From assembly GCA_035301285.1 (NCBI GenBank), contig DATGUN010000088.1:1-64000 (forward strand): a DNA stretch of 64,000 bases. Reading direction: 5' to 3'. How positions within the stretch are numbered: position 1 is the stretch's first letter; each line of letters opens with the position of its first letter. A program made the translations under genes and the position numbers. Source of the stretch: DATGUN01 sp035301285. GTDB taxonomy: Bacteria; Bacillota; Bacilli; Bacillales; Amphibacillaceae. Positions 43,955-50,950 of the stretch are shown one piece after another. The notes beneath the pieces are model-generated. The model worked only from the letters and a program-made list of their open reading frames with translations, was not told the DNA's origin and searched no databases.

Positions 43955-44893
43955 TTGTCTTTTGCTTCGGATATAAAAAAGGAACTGACAGCAATCGAGG
44001 TAACGGATTGTTGTAAACATGCCGAATTGGCCGCGTTGATACGTATGAACGGTGCTTTATCATTGGCCGATCAATCCTACACTCTGGATATTCAAACTGA
44101 AAATGCTGCAATAGCCAGGCGCATATACTCACTTCTGAAATCATTGTATGATATACCGATTGAATTGCTTGTTCGCAAAAAAATGAAACTCAAGAAAAAC
44201 AATGTATATATCGTGAGATTGAAATACAAAGTGGAACGGTTATTGACTGAATTGGATATTTTGAAGAAACCACATACTTTCATCCATTCCATTTCACCGA
44301 AATATGTATCGGAAACACATTGTAAACGTTCGTATCTGCGTGGGGCTTTTTTAGCAGGCGGATCGATCAACAATCCGGAAACATCATCCTATCATCTCGA
44401 AATTTTCAACACTCATGCCGAACATAATGATGCTTTATGTAAATTGATGAATACATTTGATCTCCGTGCCAGAACATTAGAGCGGAAGAATGGGTATATC
44501 GTATATTTAAAAGAAGCGGAGAAAATGACCGAGTTTTTAAGTATCATCGGTGCCCATAATGCTCTTTTTAAATTTGAGGATGTTCGAATCGTACGTGATA
44601 TGCGAAATTCCGTCAATAGACTGGTCAATTGTGAGACGGCCAACTTAAATAAAACAATTGGAGCGGCATTCCGACAAATTGAAAATATTAAATTAATCGA
44701 TGAAATGGTCGGGTTGGATGAACTACCAGAAAAACTTCGTGAAATAGCCATTTTAAGGCGTGATCACCAAGATGTATCTTTAAAGGAGCTTGGGGAACTG
44801 GTAGCATCGGGTAAAATCTCCAAATCAGGTGTTAACCATCGATTGAAAAAAATTGACGAATATGCCGAGAAGTTACGGGGAAACGAGTTATAG
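43955..44893 (+). CDS. whiA: DNA-binding protein WhiA
   Basis: WhiA combines an inactive LAGLIDADG homing-endonuclease fold with a C-terminal helix-turn-helix. In Bacillus it influences cell division and chromosome segregation. The 312 residues start at TTG 43955 behind AGGAGGTG and read MSFASDIKKELTAIEVTDCC. The endonuclease-like core spans RSYLRGAFLAGGSINNPE, and the C-terminal recognition region is ELGELVASGKISKSGVNHRLKK. Confidence 0.95.
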   Translation: MSFASDIKKELTAIEVTDCCKHAELAALIRMNGALSLADQSYTLDIQTENAAIARRIYSLLKSLYDIPIELLVRKKMKLKKNNVYIVRLKYKVERLLTELDILKKPHTFIHSISPKYVSETHCKRSYLRGAFLAGGSINNPETSSYHLEIFNTHAEHNDALCKLMNTFDLRARTLERKNGYIVYLKEAEKMTEFLSIIGAHNALFKFEDVRIVRDMRNSVNRLVNCETANLNKTIGAAFRQIENIKLIDEMVGLDELPEKLREIAILRRDHQDVSLKELGELVASGKISKSGVNHRLKKIDEYAEKLRGNEL

Positions 44894-44974
44894 CAACCAC
44901 CCATTGCTCCAAAAAGTTCAGCCAAGCCACTTACCATTCAGTTTAGGAAAAACATATCTTTTACGTTTGTTTCA

Positions 44975-44983
44975 TGATATAAT
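44975..44983 (+). promoter_or_regulatory. extended -10 promoter of crh
   Basis: TGATATAAT has the extended -10 form with TATAAT at 44978-44983 and no good -35. Transcription would begin near 44990, giving a leader of about 110 bases before crh. Confidence 0.5.
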
Positions 44984-45017
44984 ATCGATAATTTAACGTT
45001 CAGGCTTCGAAAGATGG

Positions 45018-45053
45018 CAATGCATGCGTGAAAACATGGCATGTATTGTTTTC
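45018..45053 (+). terminator. hairpin in the crh leader
   Basis: CAATGCATGC pairs with GCATGTATTG (one G-U) around an 11-base loop and is followed by TTTTCAT. It lies downstream of the predicted crh promoter, so it may terminate whiA transcripts or act as an attenuator. Confidence 0.5.
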
Positions 45054-45064
45054 ATATCTAACAT

Positions 45065-45078
45065 TGATAACGCTTACG
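45065..45078 (+). promoter_or_regulatory. cre-like site upstream of crh
   Basis: TGATAACGCTTACG matches the catabolite responsive element TGWNANCGNTNWCA at 13 of 14 positions. It ends 20 bases before the crh start codon, in the leader, where bound CcpA would act as a roadblock. Confidence 0.5.
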
Positions 45079-45098
45079 ATAGGAAAGGATGAACAGGT

Positions 45099-45359
45099 AT
45101 GGTGGAAAAATCGATAACAGTGGTGCTTGAGCCAGGTTTACAAGCCAGACCAGCGGCGAAATTCGTACAAGAAGCAAATCGTTACGTTGCCGATCTGTTT
45201 TTGGAAAAAGACGGTAAAAGAGTGAATGCCAAAAGCATTATGGGCTTAATGAGCCTTGCTATCGCATCTGGTGAAGAAATCAAATTGATTGCAGATGGTG
45301 CAGATGAAGAAATTGCCCTGAACCATTTGACGTTGTTTGTCACAAGTGGGTCTGATTGA
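45099..45359 (+). CDS. crh: catabolite repression HPr-like protein Crh
   Basis: Crh is a regulatory HPr paralogue of 86 residues. It cannot take part in sugar phosphotransfer because the catalytic His15 of HPr is Gln15 here (EPGLQARPAA). The HprK target Ser46 is kept (NAKSIMGLMS). Crh-Ser-P acts as a CcpA corepressor. The ribosome binding site is AAAGGATG. Both the kinase gene (hprK) and a candidate CcpA site at the gene lie in this window. It ends with a bidirectional terminator. Confidence 0.96.
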   Translation: MVEKSITVVLEPGLQARPAAKFVQEANRYVADLFLEKDGKRVNAKSIMGLMSLAIASGEEIKLIADGADEEIALNHLTLFVTSGSD

Positions 45360-45385
45360 TCGTTAATATTTATACTGATAGATAA

Positions 45386-45425
45386 GAAAATCCCTTTCAC
45401 ATCATAAACGTGAAAGGGATTTTTG
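45386..45425. terminator. bidirectional terminator between crh and clpP
   Basis: AAAATCCCTTTCAC and GTGAAAGGGATTTT form a 14-base stem with a nine-base loop, with A and T tracts on both sides, between the convergent genes. Confidence 0.93.
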
Positions 45426-45440
45426 GTTATCCGTAACTAT

Positions 45441-46034
45441 TTATTTCTTGTTTTCCGGTTTTTTCTCTAATACTTTGTCAATCAGACCGTATTCGGTTGC
45501 TTTTTGTGCACTCATGAAATTGTCACGATCTGTATCTGCTTGAATGACATCAAGCGGTTGACCACTGCGTTCAGCCAAAATCTGATTTATTTTTTCACGC
45601 ATTTCGATAATTCGTTTGGCATGTATTTCAATATCTGTTGCTTGCCCTTGTGTCCCACCTAATGGTTGGTGAATCATCACTTCACTGTTAGGCAAGGCGA
45701 ATCGTTTACCGATCTCACCCGCGGTTAATAGGAACGCTCCCATGGAGGCGGCCATTCCTGTACAAATAGTGGATACATCCGCTTTGATATATTGCATGGT
45801 ATCATAGATAGCCATGCCCGCCGTGATTGAACCACCGGGTGAATTGATATATAAGGAAATATCTTTATCCGGGTCTTCCGCTTCCAAGAATAGAAGTTGG
45901 GCAACAATGGAATTGGCAACATTATCATCGATGGCACTTCCAAGCATGATAATGCGATCTTTCAATAATCGTGAATAAATATCATATGCGCGTTCACCAC
46001 GGTTTGTTTGTTCAATGACTGTAGGTATTAACAT
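45441..46034 (-). CDS. clpP: ATP-dependent Clp protease proteolytic subunit
   Basis: ClpP is the barrel-shaped serine protease that works with ClpC, ClpX and ClpE in protein quality control and regulated proteolysis. The 197 residues match B. subtilis ClpP, and the catalytic triad is Ser97 (GMAASMGA), His122 (MIHQPLGG) and Asp171. A CtsR operator overlaps its promoter at 46091-46120. It lies convergent with crh, as in B. subtilis. Confidence 0.98.
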   Translation of the reverse strand: MLIPTVIEQTNRGERAYDIYSRLLKDRIIMLGSAIDDNVANSIVAQLLFLEAEDPDKDISLYINSPGGSITAGMAIYDTMQYIKADVSTICTGMAASMGAFLLTAGEIGKRFALPNSEVMIHQPLGGTQGQATDIEIHAKRIIEMREKINQILAERSGQPLDVIQADTDRDNFMSAQKATEYGLIDKVLEKKPENKK

Positions 46035-46090
46035 GTTTAAATTCCTCCCTATTTCAAATCAAATTCATCCATGTATTAGGATATATTTTT

Positions 46091-46119
46091 ATAATAACTC
46101 AATGGTCAAGAAAGGTCAA
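46091..46119 (-). promoter_or_regulatory. clpP promoter
   Basis: On the minus strand TTGACC (46114-46119), a 17-base spacer and TATTAT (46091-46096) form a good sigma-A promoter. It is overlapped by the CtsR heptad repeat. Confidence 0.8.
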
Positions 46120-46120
46120 A
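46104..46120 (+). promoter_or_regulatory. CtsR operator of clpP
   Basis: GGTCAAG-AAA-GGTCAAA is the tandem heptad recognised by CtsR (RGTCAAA-NAN-RGTCAAA), with one mismatch. It covers the -35 and spacer of the clpP promoter, so CtsR should block polymerase until heat or stress releases it. ctsR itself is not in this window. Confidence 0.88.
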
Positions 46121-46307
46121 AGATAGGTACCATTATTTTCATCTTTTCCTAACGCGGATGAAACTATCAAACAGTTTTACCCCAGCTTGAAAAATGTATA
46201 CGTTGTTGTTATTTATCTAGTGAAAAAATAAAACATACAAAATAGGCTTCATCATAAGAGTGAATCGGTGCGATCGTCACTGGATTTTAAAAAAGTATAT
46301 AAAAAGC

Positions 46308-46336
46308 TTGTTTCTTAATCATAAGGGGGTTATAAT
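46308..46336 (+). promoter_or_regulatory. promoter of the tRNA-Arg gene
   Basis: TTGTTT (46308-46313), 17 bases, then TATAAT (46331-46336). It lies about 75 bases before the tRNA. The remaining clpP-tRNA gap holds no gene. Confidence 0.7.
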
Positions 46337-46413
46337 ATCCTATGTGCGTTATTTTAAATCTATTAATGATGTGCGATGAATCGGATTATTGATTCTTTTC
46401 ATGATCAATCTTT

Positions 46414-46487
46414 GTGCCCGTAGCTCAGTCGGATAGAGCATTGGTTTCCGGTACCAAGTGTCAGGGGTTCGAATCCTCTCGGGCGCG
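46414..46487 (+). tRNA. tRNA-Arg (anticodon CCG)
   Basis: A full cloverleaf can be drawn: acceptor GTGCCCG/CGGGCGC, D stem GCTC/GAGC, anticodon stem TTGGT/ACCAA with loop TTCCGGT (anticodon CCG, reading CGG), five-base variable loop, T arm AGGGG-TTCGAAT-CCTCT. The discriminator base is G and the 3' CCA is not encoded. B. subtilis also has a single tRNA-Arg near clpP. It is followed by a terminator. Confidence 0.95.
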
Positions 46488-46500
46488 CTATATAAAAAAG

Positions 46501-46540
46501 GGGAATGGTCTGGATATTTTCCAGTCCATTCCCTTTTTTT
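46501..46540 (+). terminator. terminator of tRNA-Arg
   Basis: GGGAATGG and CCATTCCC, extended inward by CTGGA/TCCAG, form a long stem with a TTTTTTT tail. Confidence 0.93.
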
Positions 46541-46690
46541 ATGATTCTAATACGTTTAGTTACTCTTGGATGTTCACATTTCGCTCTCTCTACATAGCTT
46601 GCCAATCAAAAAGTTCATGGTATAGGATGAAGTATATCATCGAGGATTAAAAAACAGCCCAACTCCTATTATATAGGGCGTTTGTACGAC

Positions 46691-46717
46691 ACAAAAAAGA
46701 TTGTCAACCATATATTA
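46691..46717 (+). promoter_or_regulatory. candidate sigma-K promoter of the coat gene
   Basis: AC at 46691-46692, a 16-base spacer and CATATATTA at 46709-46717 match the mother-cell sigma-K pattern AC-N16-CATANNNTA exactly. It lies 34 bases before the coat protein start, in the expected place for a late coat gene. Confidence 0.7.
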
Positions 46718-46751
46718 AAAGTGTCATATGTCCTATAAGGAGTGAATGGGA

Positions 46752-47441
46752 ATGGATTATCAAGAAGAAAGGTTATTCAGAAACAATCGAGATCAGTGTG
46801 ATGATATGTGGTATGATGATGACTTTTATCCGGATGGCTATCGTGAAAAAAATGGACGTCGTTACGATTGTGGTTGCGAAAATCATGACAGACGAAGGGG
46901 GTGCGGATGTCATTCTTCCCATCACCATTATGATGATGGAAAACGTTGCGGTGAATGGAAGTCATGTGATAGATGTGGACGATGGGGCCATTGTGATTGT
47001 CATCGCCATCCCGGACATAAGGGTGTACATCGCGTGTGCCGGGAGCTTTCGAAGATTTTAAAAGAACAGAAGCATCCCAATAAACCAGATTGTGGTTGTC
47101 ATGCATCCATACGACAGCTAACGGGACATCGTCGTAACCTTATTATACCGTTTATGCTTACTACAAGGAACGGCCGACTGTTTGTTGAATGGGGGAGGGA
47201 AAGACACCGCACGTATGCCACTGTATTTTTTTCCGTTGTCAGGGTGAACTGCCGCTATAATGAGGCTGTTTTGGAATTATTAAAGCCCGAGCCTCCAATT
47301 ACGAATAGGCGTACAGGAAGGATCGATAAAAGAAGAATAAGAAATGTAGAATATTTGGTACCGACTGGTGAAAGAGTTTTTGTGGATTTGACACCAATGA
47401 GAGATGTGAAGCGCCTCCCAAAGGATCTTGTGAAACGGTAA
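46752..47441 (+). CDS. CotY/CotZ-family cysteine- and histidine-rich spore coat protein
   Basis: The 229-residue protein is probably part of the outer spore crust. The central and C-terminal part follows the CotY/CotZ/ExsY pattern: ELSKILKEQ, DCGCHASIRQL, a beta-rich core with YATVFFSVVRV and a terminal FVDLTPMRDVKRLP. Residues 1-85 form an unusual extension rich in Cys, His, Asp and Arg (CGCENH, CGCHSSHHHY, CDRCGRWGHCDCHRHPGHKG), with many possible metal-binding or disulfide pairs. I chose ATG 46752, nine bases behind AAGGAG; the ATG at 46746 is too close. A sigma-K-type promoter precedes it. Confidence 0.82.
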   Translation: MDYQEERLFRNNRDQCDDMWYDDDFYPDGYREKNGRRYDCGCENHDRRRGCGCHSSHHHYDDGKRCGEWKSCDRCGRWGHCDCHRHPGHKGVHRVCRELSKILKEQKHPNKPDCGCHASIRQLTGHRRNLIIPFMLTTRNGRLFVEWGRERHRTYATVFFSVVRVNCRYNEAVLELLKPEPPITNRRTGRIDKRRIRNVEYLVPTGERVFVDLTPMRDVKRLPKDLVKR

Positions 47442-47473
47442 ATCGATGATTATTGTAACCATTTGTAATGGCA

Positions 47474-47505
47474 AAAACGAACAGGAGAAAGATTCTGTTC
47501 GTTTT
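47474..47505. terminator. terminator between the coat gene and the Spo0E-like gene
   Basis: AAAACGAACAG and CTGTTCGTTTT form an 11-base stem with a ten-base loop, with A and T tracts on both sides, so it can serve both converging genes. Confidence 0.85.
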
Positions 47506-47531
47506 AAATGCCAATTAATGGTGCTTTCAAA

Positions 47532-47720
47532 TCAACAGATATGTTCTTCTTGTATGCTTTCACGTAGTAAATGTTTATTCAAAAGTGTGTCCAATTCTTG
47601 GCTGCAATTGATGGTCTGTTTGTCTTGCAGACCATATTGTTCACCTAGAATGATCAATTCAGCCTTTTTTTGTTTAATCGCAAATGATAAATCGGAATTT
47701 GAAACAACTTCTTTAAACAT
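47532..47720 (-). CDS. Spo0E-like aspartyl-phosphate phosphatase
   Basis: Spo0E-family phosphatases remove phosphate from Spo0A-P and delay sporulation. This small protein has about 62 residues and shows the family hairpin of two helices with the signature SQELDTLLNK. The preceding helix KKAELIILGEQYGLQDKQT matches the usual layout. The start is uncertain: ATG at 47720 has AAGGGA 12 bases upstream; a TTG at 47741 would give 69 residues but has no ribosome binding site. It lies next to a coat gene, though any functional link is inference. Confidence 0.8.
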   Translation of the reverse strand: MFKEVVSNSDLSFAIKQKKAELIILGEQYGLQDKQTINCSQELDTLLNKHLLRESIQEEHIC

Positions 47721-47884
47721 TATTTTCGACAATCCCTTCAAAATTTGTTGTACGCTGTAAATGACACATCAAAAAGTATTATTCCTTATTATTAAACAGA
47801 ATACAACAGATTCAACAAAGGTTCTGGAAATCTTTCATATTTCGACACTTTATAACAAGTATTTCGGCGTAAAGTCCAGCATAT

Positions 47885-48808
47885 CTACAGTGCAGCACAT
47901 AAACCGATTATAAACATCATGCTGAAAAACATATGATGCCAGCTTGCCCATTGCATGCATCCGTATTTAATGGTGGTTTTTTCCTTCCTGAGTGATTGAT
48001 AAAGAAACCATGCAAACGGCATAGAGAGAAGGGATATGAGTGTTTGCCATGGCGCTATATCAAAAAGGACCAATAAAGAAAGAAGGATATAAGTGCCAAT
48101 CGAAATGCTTGCCAAAAGACGCATTGCTTTTCTGTAACCCAATCGCAAGGCAAGTGTTTGTCGAAATCCCGCATCTTTTTTTAAGTCGCGTATATTGTTC
48201 GTTAAAATCATTGTAGATATCAGCAAACTGAACAACAATGAGACAAGAAATATAGATATATTTAAATGATGACCTTGTATAACAAAAGCCAGATTCATTG
48301 GAACGATACCCAAAAAAGTAGCAGCTACGACTTCACCAAGACCTAATGCTGAAAATGAATGTTTCCCGAATGAATAATAAACACCACAAATAATGCCGGC
48401 CAGACCAGTGAATAGTATCCATATATTTGTTCGAGAAACAAGCCATGCACCGATTATCATCGCTAGTAGCAAGAGCAGGCAGGCGATATAAAAAACGGTT
48501 TTAAGGGTTGGATGATAAAGTGGTGAGGGCGTTGATGCCATTCGCCATTTGTTTTGGTCCTGCCCATTTTTAAAATCGAAATAATCATTGAACATATTAA
48601 CAGAGGATTGTATCAATAGAGTAGCGATAGCAAGTCCAATAAATAAAGTGATATTGATGTTACCGGTATATAAAGCATACATTGTTCCCGCGATAATTGG
48701 AGAAAGACTTCCAGTCAATGTAAGTGGTCGTGTCAACGTGATCCATGATCCCTTAAATACATATATTTTATTTGACTCATTCATGGCTAAAGCATCATTC
48801 ACAATCAT
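47885..48808 (-). CDS. menA: UbiA-type prenyltransferase, probable MenA
   Basis: The protein is an integral membrane prenyltransferase of 307 residues with nine or so helices. The two aspartate-rich motifs are NMFNDYFDFKNGQD (about residues 67-80) and the MenA-type TNNIRDLKKDAG (about 190-201). They point to 1,4-dihydroxy-2-naphthoate prenyltransferase in menaquinone synthesis. Start ATG 48808 follows GAGGTGAGAG; upstream in-frame codons lack a site. It overlaps no gene but follows the CopD-like gene by 20 bases on the same strand, implying one transcript. Menaquinone would feed the respiratory enzymes in this window. Confidence 0.85.
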   Translation of the reverse strand: MIVNDALAMNESNKIYVFKGSWITLTRPLTLTGSLSPIIAGTMYALYTGNINITLFIGLAIATLLIQSSVNMFNDYFDFKNGQDQNKWRMASTPSPLYHPTLKTVFYIACLLLLLAMIIGAWLVSRTNIWILFTGLAGIICGVYYSFGKHSFSALGLGEVVAATFLGIVPMNLAFVIQGHHLNISIFLVSLLFSLLISTMILTNNIRDLKKDAGFRQTLALRLGYRKAMRLLASISIGTYILLSLLVLFDIAPWQTLISLLSMPFAWFLYQSLRKEKTTIKYGCMQWASWHHMFFSMMFIIGLCAAL

Positions 48809-48828
48809 GTCTCTCACCTCAATTAAAA

Positions 48829-49320
48829 TTAGATAAGTACCATGCATATAATCAATATGAAAAAACCGATACCTTCCACACTCTCCACAAGGGATACCTT
48901 TATAAATGCATGCCTTAATGGACGTCCGTTTCCGCTTTCAGCTGCATCCCAAAGATGGTCGTTCGATAAAATCGACATCGCATAACCATATCCAATGACG
49001 GCACCCCAAAATAATGTTATAAGGGCTATGACTAGAGCCGTCAGCCAAATATGTCCATAAGTTGAATGAAGTAATATGTCCCATGTTCGTATTGGACCGA
49101 GGACAGTTCCAAGTGTAATCCCTGTAATGATGACAATGCTTCCAGTTAATGTGAACAGATGATGCGTCCATTTCATTAAAGCGCGTAGATATTCCCGTTG
49201 TATTTTAAAGGGTAATTTCTGTGATGACGGATATACCCCCCATCCGACAAATAAAACGCCTCCAGCCCAAATGATGGCGAAAAATATGTGGACGGTTAAA
49301 ACAATCTGAAAAAGATTCAT
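48829..49320 (-). CDS. CopD-like membrane protein of unknown function
   Basis: I recognise only the general form of this 163-residue protein, four or so hydrophobic helices with membrane histidines. His11 lies in LTVHIFFAIIWAGG, His53 and His54 in MKWTHHLFTLTG, His85 in LLHSTYGH and His90 follows. The pattern resembles the CopD/YozB-like families, which may bind heme or copper. It is the first gene of a minus-strand pair with the menA-like gene, so a link to respiration is plausible but not shown. Confidence 0.7.
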   Translation of the reverse strand: MNLFQIVLTVHIFFAIIWAGGVLFVGWGVYPSSQKLPFKIQREYLRALMKWTHHLFTLTGSIVIITGITLGTVLGPIRTWDILLHSTYGHIWLTALVIALITLFWGAVIGYGYAMSILSNDHLWDAAESGNGRPLRHAFIKVSLVESVEGIGFFILIICMVLI

Positions 49321-49502
49321 GACAGGATCACCACCTTATCTTTATTATAAACTCATCGATGTTTTCCAGTGTGACATTTATCACGAACGTATGATTGTTT
49401 TATGTTGATTTGTTACAAATTGTCACATATGATGACATCAACCATAAAAAGTATTATGCTGAAGATAAATTATAATAGCATGAATTGAAGGAGGGGGTGT
49501 TC

Positions 49503-49745
49503 ATGCTGCAAGTACGATTATATATGAAGGAAAACTGCCCATTGTGTGATGACGTCAAAGCGCAACTTTGGCTATTGCAGCAAGAATTTGCTTTTGAAAT
49601 CGAGGAAAGGAATATATATTCGTGTGATGAATGGTTAATGGATTATCAATTGAATATTCCGGTAGTCGAGGTGAATGAGGAGCAACTTGATTGTGCATCT
49701 GTTTCATATCACGCCATCAAGAACTTGTTGAATGGATTTGCTTGA
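49503..49745 (+). CDS. glutaredoxin-like thiol protein
   Basis: This small thioredoxin-fold protein has 80 residues. The redox motif CPLC is near residue 12 (KENCPLCDDVKAQL), and the cis-proline segment is NIPVVEVN. The family is usually listed as glutaredoxin-like or DUF836. In a bacillithiol-producing cell it could act as a bacilliredoxin-type or general disulfide reductase, but this is inference. ATG 49503 lies behind GAAGGAGGGGG; the GTG/ATG frame from 49485 begins before that site. It precedes cggR without a visible terminator. Confidence 0.85.
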   Translation: MLQVRLYMKENCPLCDDVKAQLWLLQQEFAFEIEERNIYSCDEWLMDYQLNIPVVEVNEEQLDCASVSYHAIKNLLNGFA

Positions 49746-49786
49746 CCAACATGTGAAGCTTTTTTCTTTCAGATATTGGCGGAATT

Positions 49787-49795
49787 TGATATAAT
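49787..49795 (+). promoter_or_regulatory. promoter of cggR-gapA operon
   Basis: TGATATAAT is an extended -10 (TG, then TATAAT at 49790-49795) with no consensus -35. Transcription would start about 35 bases before the CggR operator. Confidence 0.6.
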
Positions 49796-49835
49796 TTAAT
49801 AGAAAGATAAAGATGGAATATATTTTTGTGGTTCG

Positions 49836-49871
49836 CGGGACAGTAAATAGCCCTGCGGGACATTTGTTGTC
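49836..49871 (+). promoter_or_regulatory. CggR operator
   Basis: Two direct repeats CGGGAC (49836-49841 and 49856-49861) are each followed after six bases by TAGC or TGTC, with a four-base gap between units. This is the spacing of the B. subtilis CggR operator (CGGGAC-N6-TGTC-N4, twice). It lies downstream of the promoter and 19 bases before cggR, so CggR would block elongation until fructose 1,6-bisphosphate binds. Confidence 0.93.
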
Positions 49872-49890
49872 CATGAAGGAGACCCTGAGT

Positions 49891-50919
49891 ATGAAAGCTT
49901 TAATGGAAATGCAAAAGAAATTGTATCCAGACATTCTACATGTGATAGAAAGACGCTATTCCATTTTAAGCAGTGTGGAACTGTTTCAACCCATAGGCAG
50001 AAGAAGCTTGTCGGAAAACACAAACACATCTGAACGAATTGTACGCAGTGAAGTCACTTTTTTACACAAACAGGGATTGATCGATATTACAACTAAGGGA
50101 ATGCATATTACAAAAGAGGGGACACTTGTTTTAGGGCAACTTGCACAATTTATGAATGAAGTAAGTGGATTGGCAACATTAGGGAAGAAGCTGGAACAAG
50201 AACTCCCTGTCCAAAAGGTAATGGTTGTTCCCGGTGATAGTGATGTATTTACATGGGTCAAACAAGAGATGGGAAAAGCATGTGTAAGTTATTTAAAATC
50301 ATCTATTAAAGCTGATTACACGATTGCGGTTACCGGCGGGACTACAATGGCAGCTCTAAGTGATGTCATGTGTCCACTTTCTGTGGGTGGTAACGGGTTG
50401 TTTTTACCTGCACGAGGTGGCCTTGGTGAAAATGCTGAAAATCAGGCCAACTCGATTGCTGCAGAAATGGCGCGAAAAGCTCATGGCACATACCGTCAAT
50501 TATATGTCCCTGACCCGCTCAGTGAGACATCGTATCAAACCATCATCAAAGAACCAGCTATCATTGATGTTCTGGAGCGCATTAAACACTCAGACGTTGT
50601 GATTCATGGTATCGGTGATGCCCTGACAATGGCGACTCGCCGTAAAACCACATCTGATGTTCTGGAAAAATTGACAAAAGAAGATGCGGTCAGTGAAGCT
50701 TTTGGATATTATTTTAACGCCGGTGGTGACATTGTTCATAAAGTACGGACAGTGGGCATCCACCTGGAGGACCTGTCAGGGGTAGAAACCGTCATTACGA
50801 TGGCCGGTGGGAAGTCGAAGGCCAAAGCGATCACGTCGTACTTCAAACACGCAAAAAGTGATTTGCTGATTACGGATGAAACAGCTGCAAACGAGATATT
50901 AAGGGGTATATCCCTTTAA
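49891..50919 (+). CDS. cggR: central glycolytic genes regulator CggR
   Basis: CggR is a SorC/DeoR-type repressor of lower glycolysis, released by fructose 1,6-bisphosphate. The 342 residues have an N-terminal winged helix with IGRRSLSENTNTSERIVRSE and a C-terminal sugar-binding domain containing VTGGTTMAALSD, PARGGLGE, HGIGDA and GYYFNAGGD. I chose ATG 49891 (MKALMEMQKKLYPDIL) behind AAGGAGA, matching the family start. Longer frames from 49813 run through the operator. It is the first gene of the glycolytic operon. Confidence 0.95.
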   Translation: MKALMEMQKKLYPDILHVIERRYSILSSVELFQPIGRRSLSENTNTSERIVRSEVTFLHKQGLIDITTKGMHITKEGTLVLGQLAQFMNEVSGLATLGKKLEQELPVQKVMVVPGDSDVFTWVKQEMGKACVSYLKSSIKADYTIAVTGGTTMAALSDVMCPLSVGGNGLFLPARGGLGENAENQANSIAAEMARKAHGTYRQLYVPDPLSETSYQTIIKEPAIIDVLERIKHSDVVIHGIGDALTMATRRKTTSDVLEKLTKEDAVSEAFGYYFNAGGDIVHKVRTVGIHLEDLSGVETVITMAGGKSKAKAITSYFKHAKSDLLITDETAANEILRGISL

Positions 50920-50950
50920 AATATATATCATTATTTAGGAGGAAATAAAC

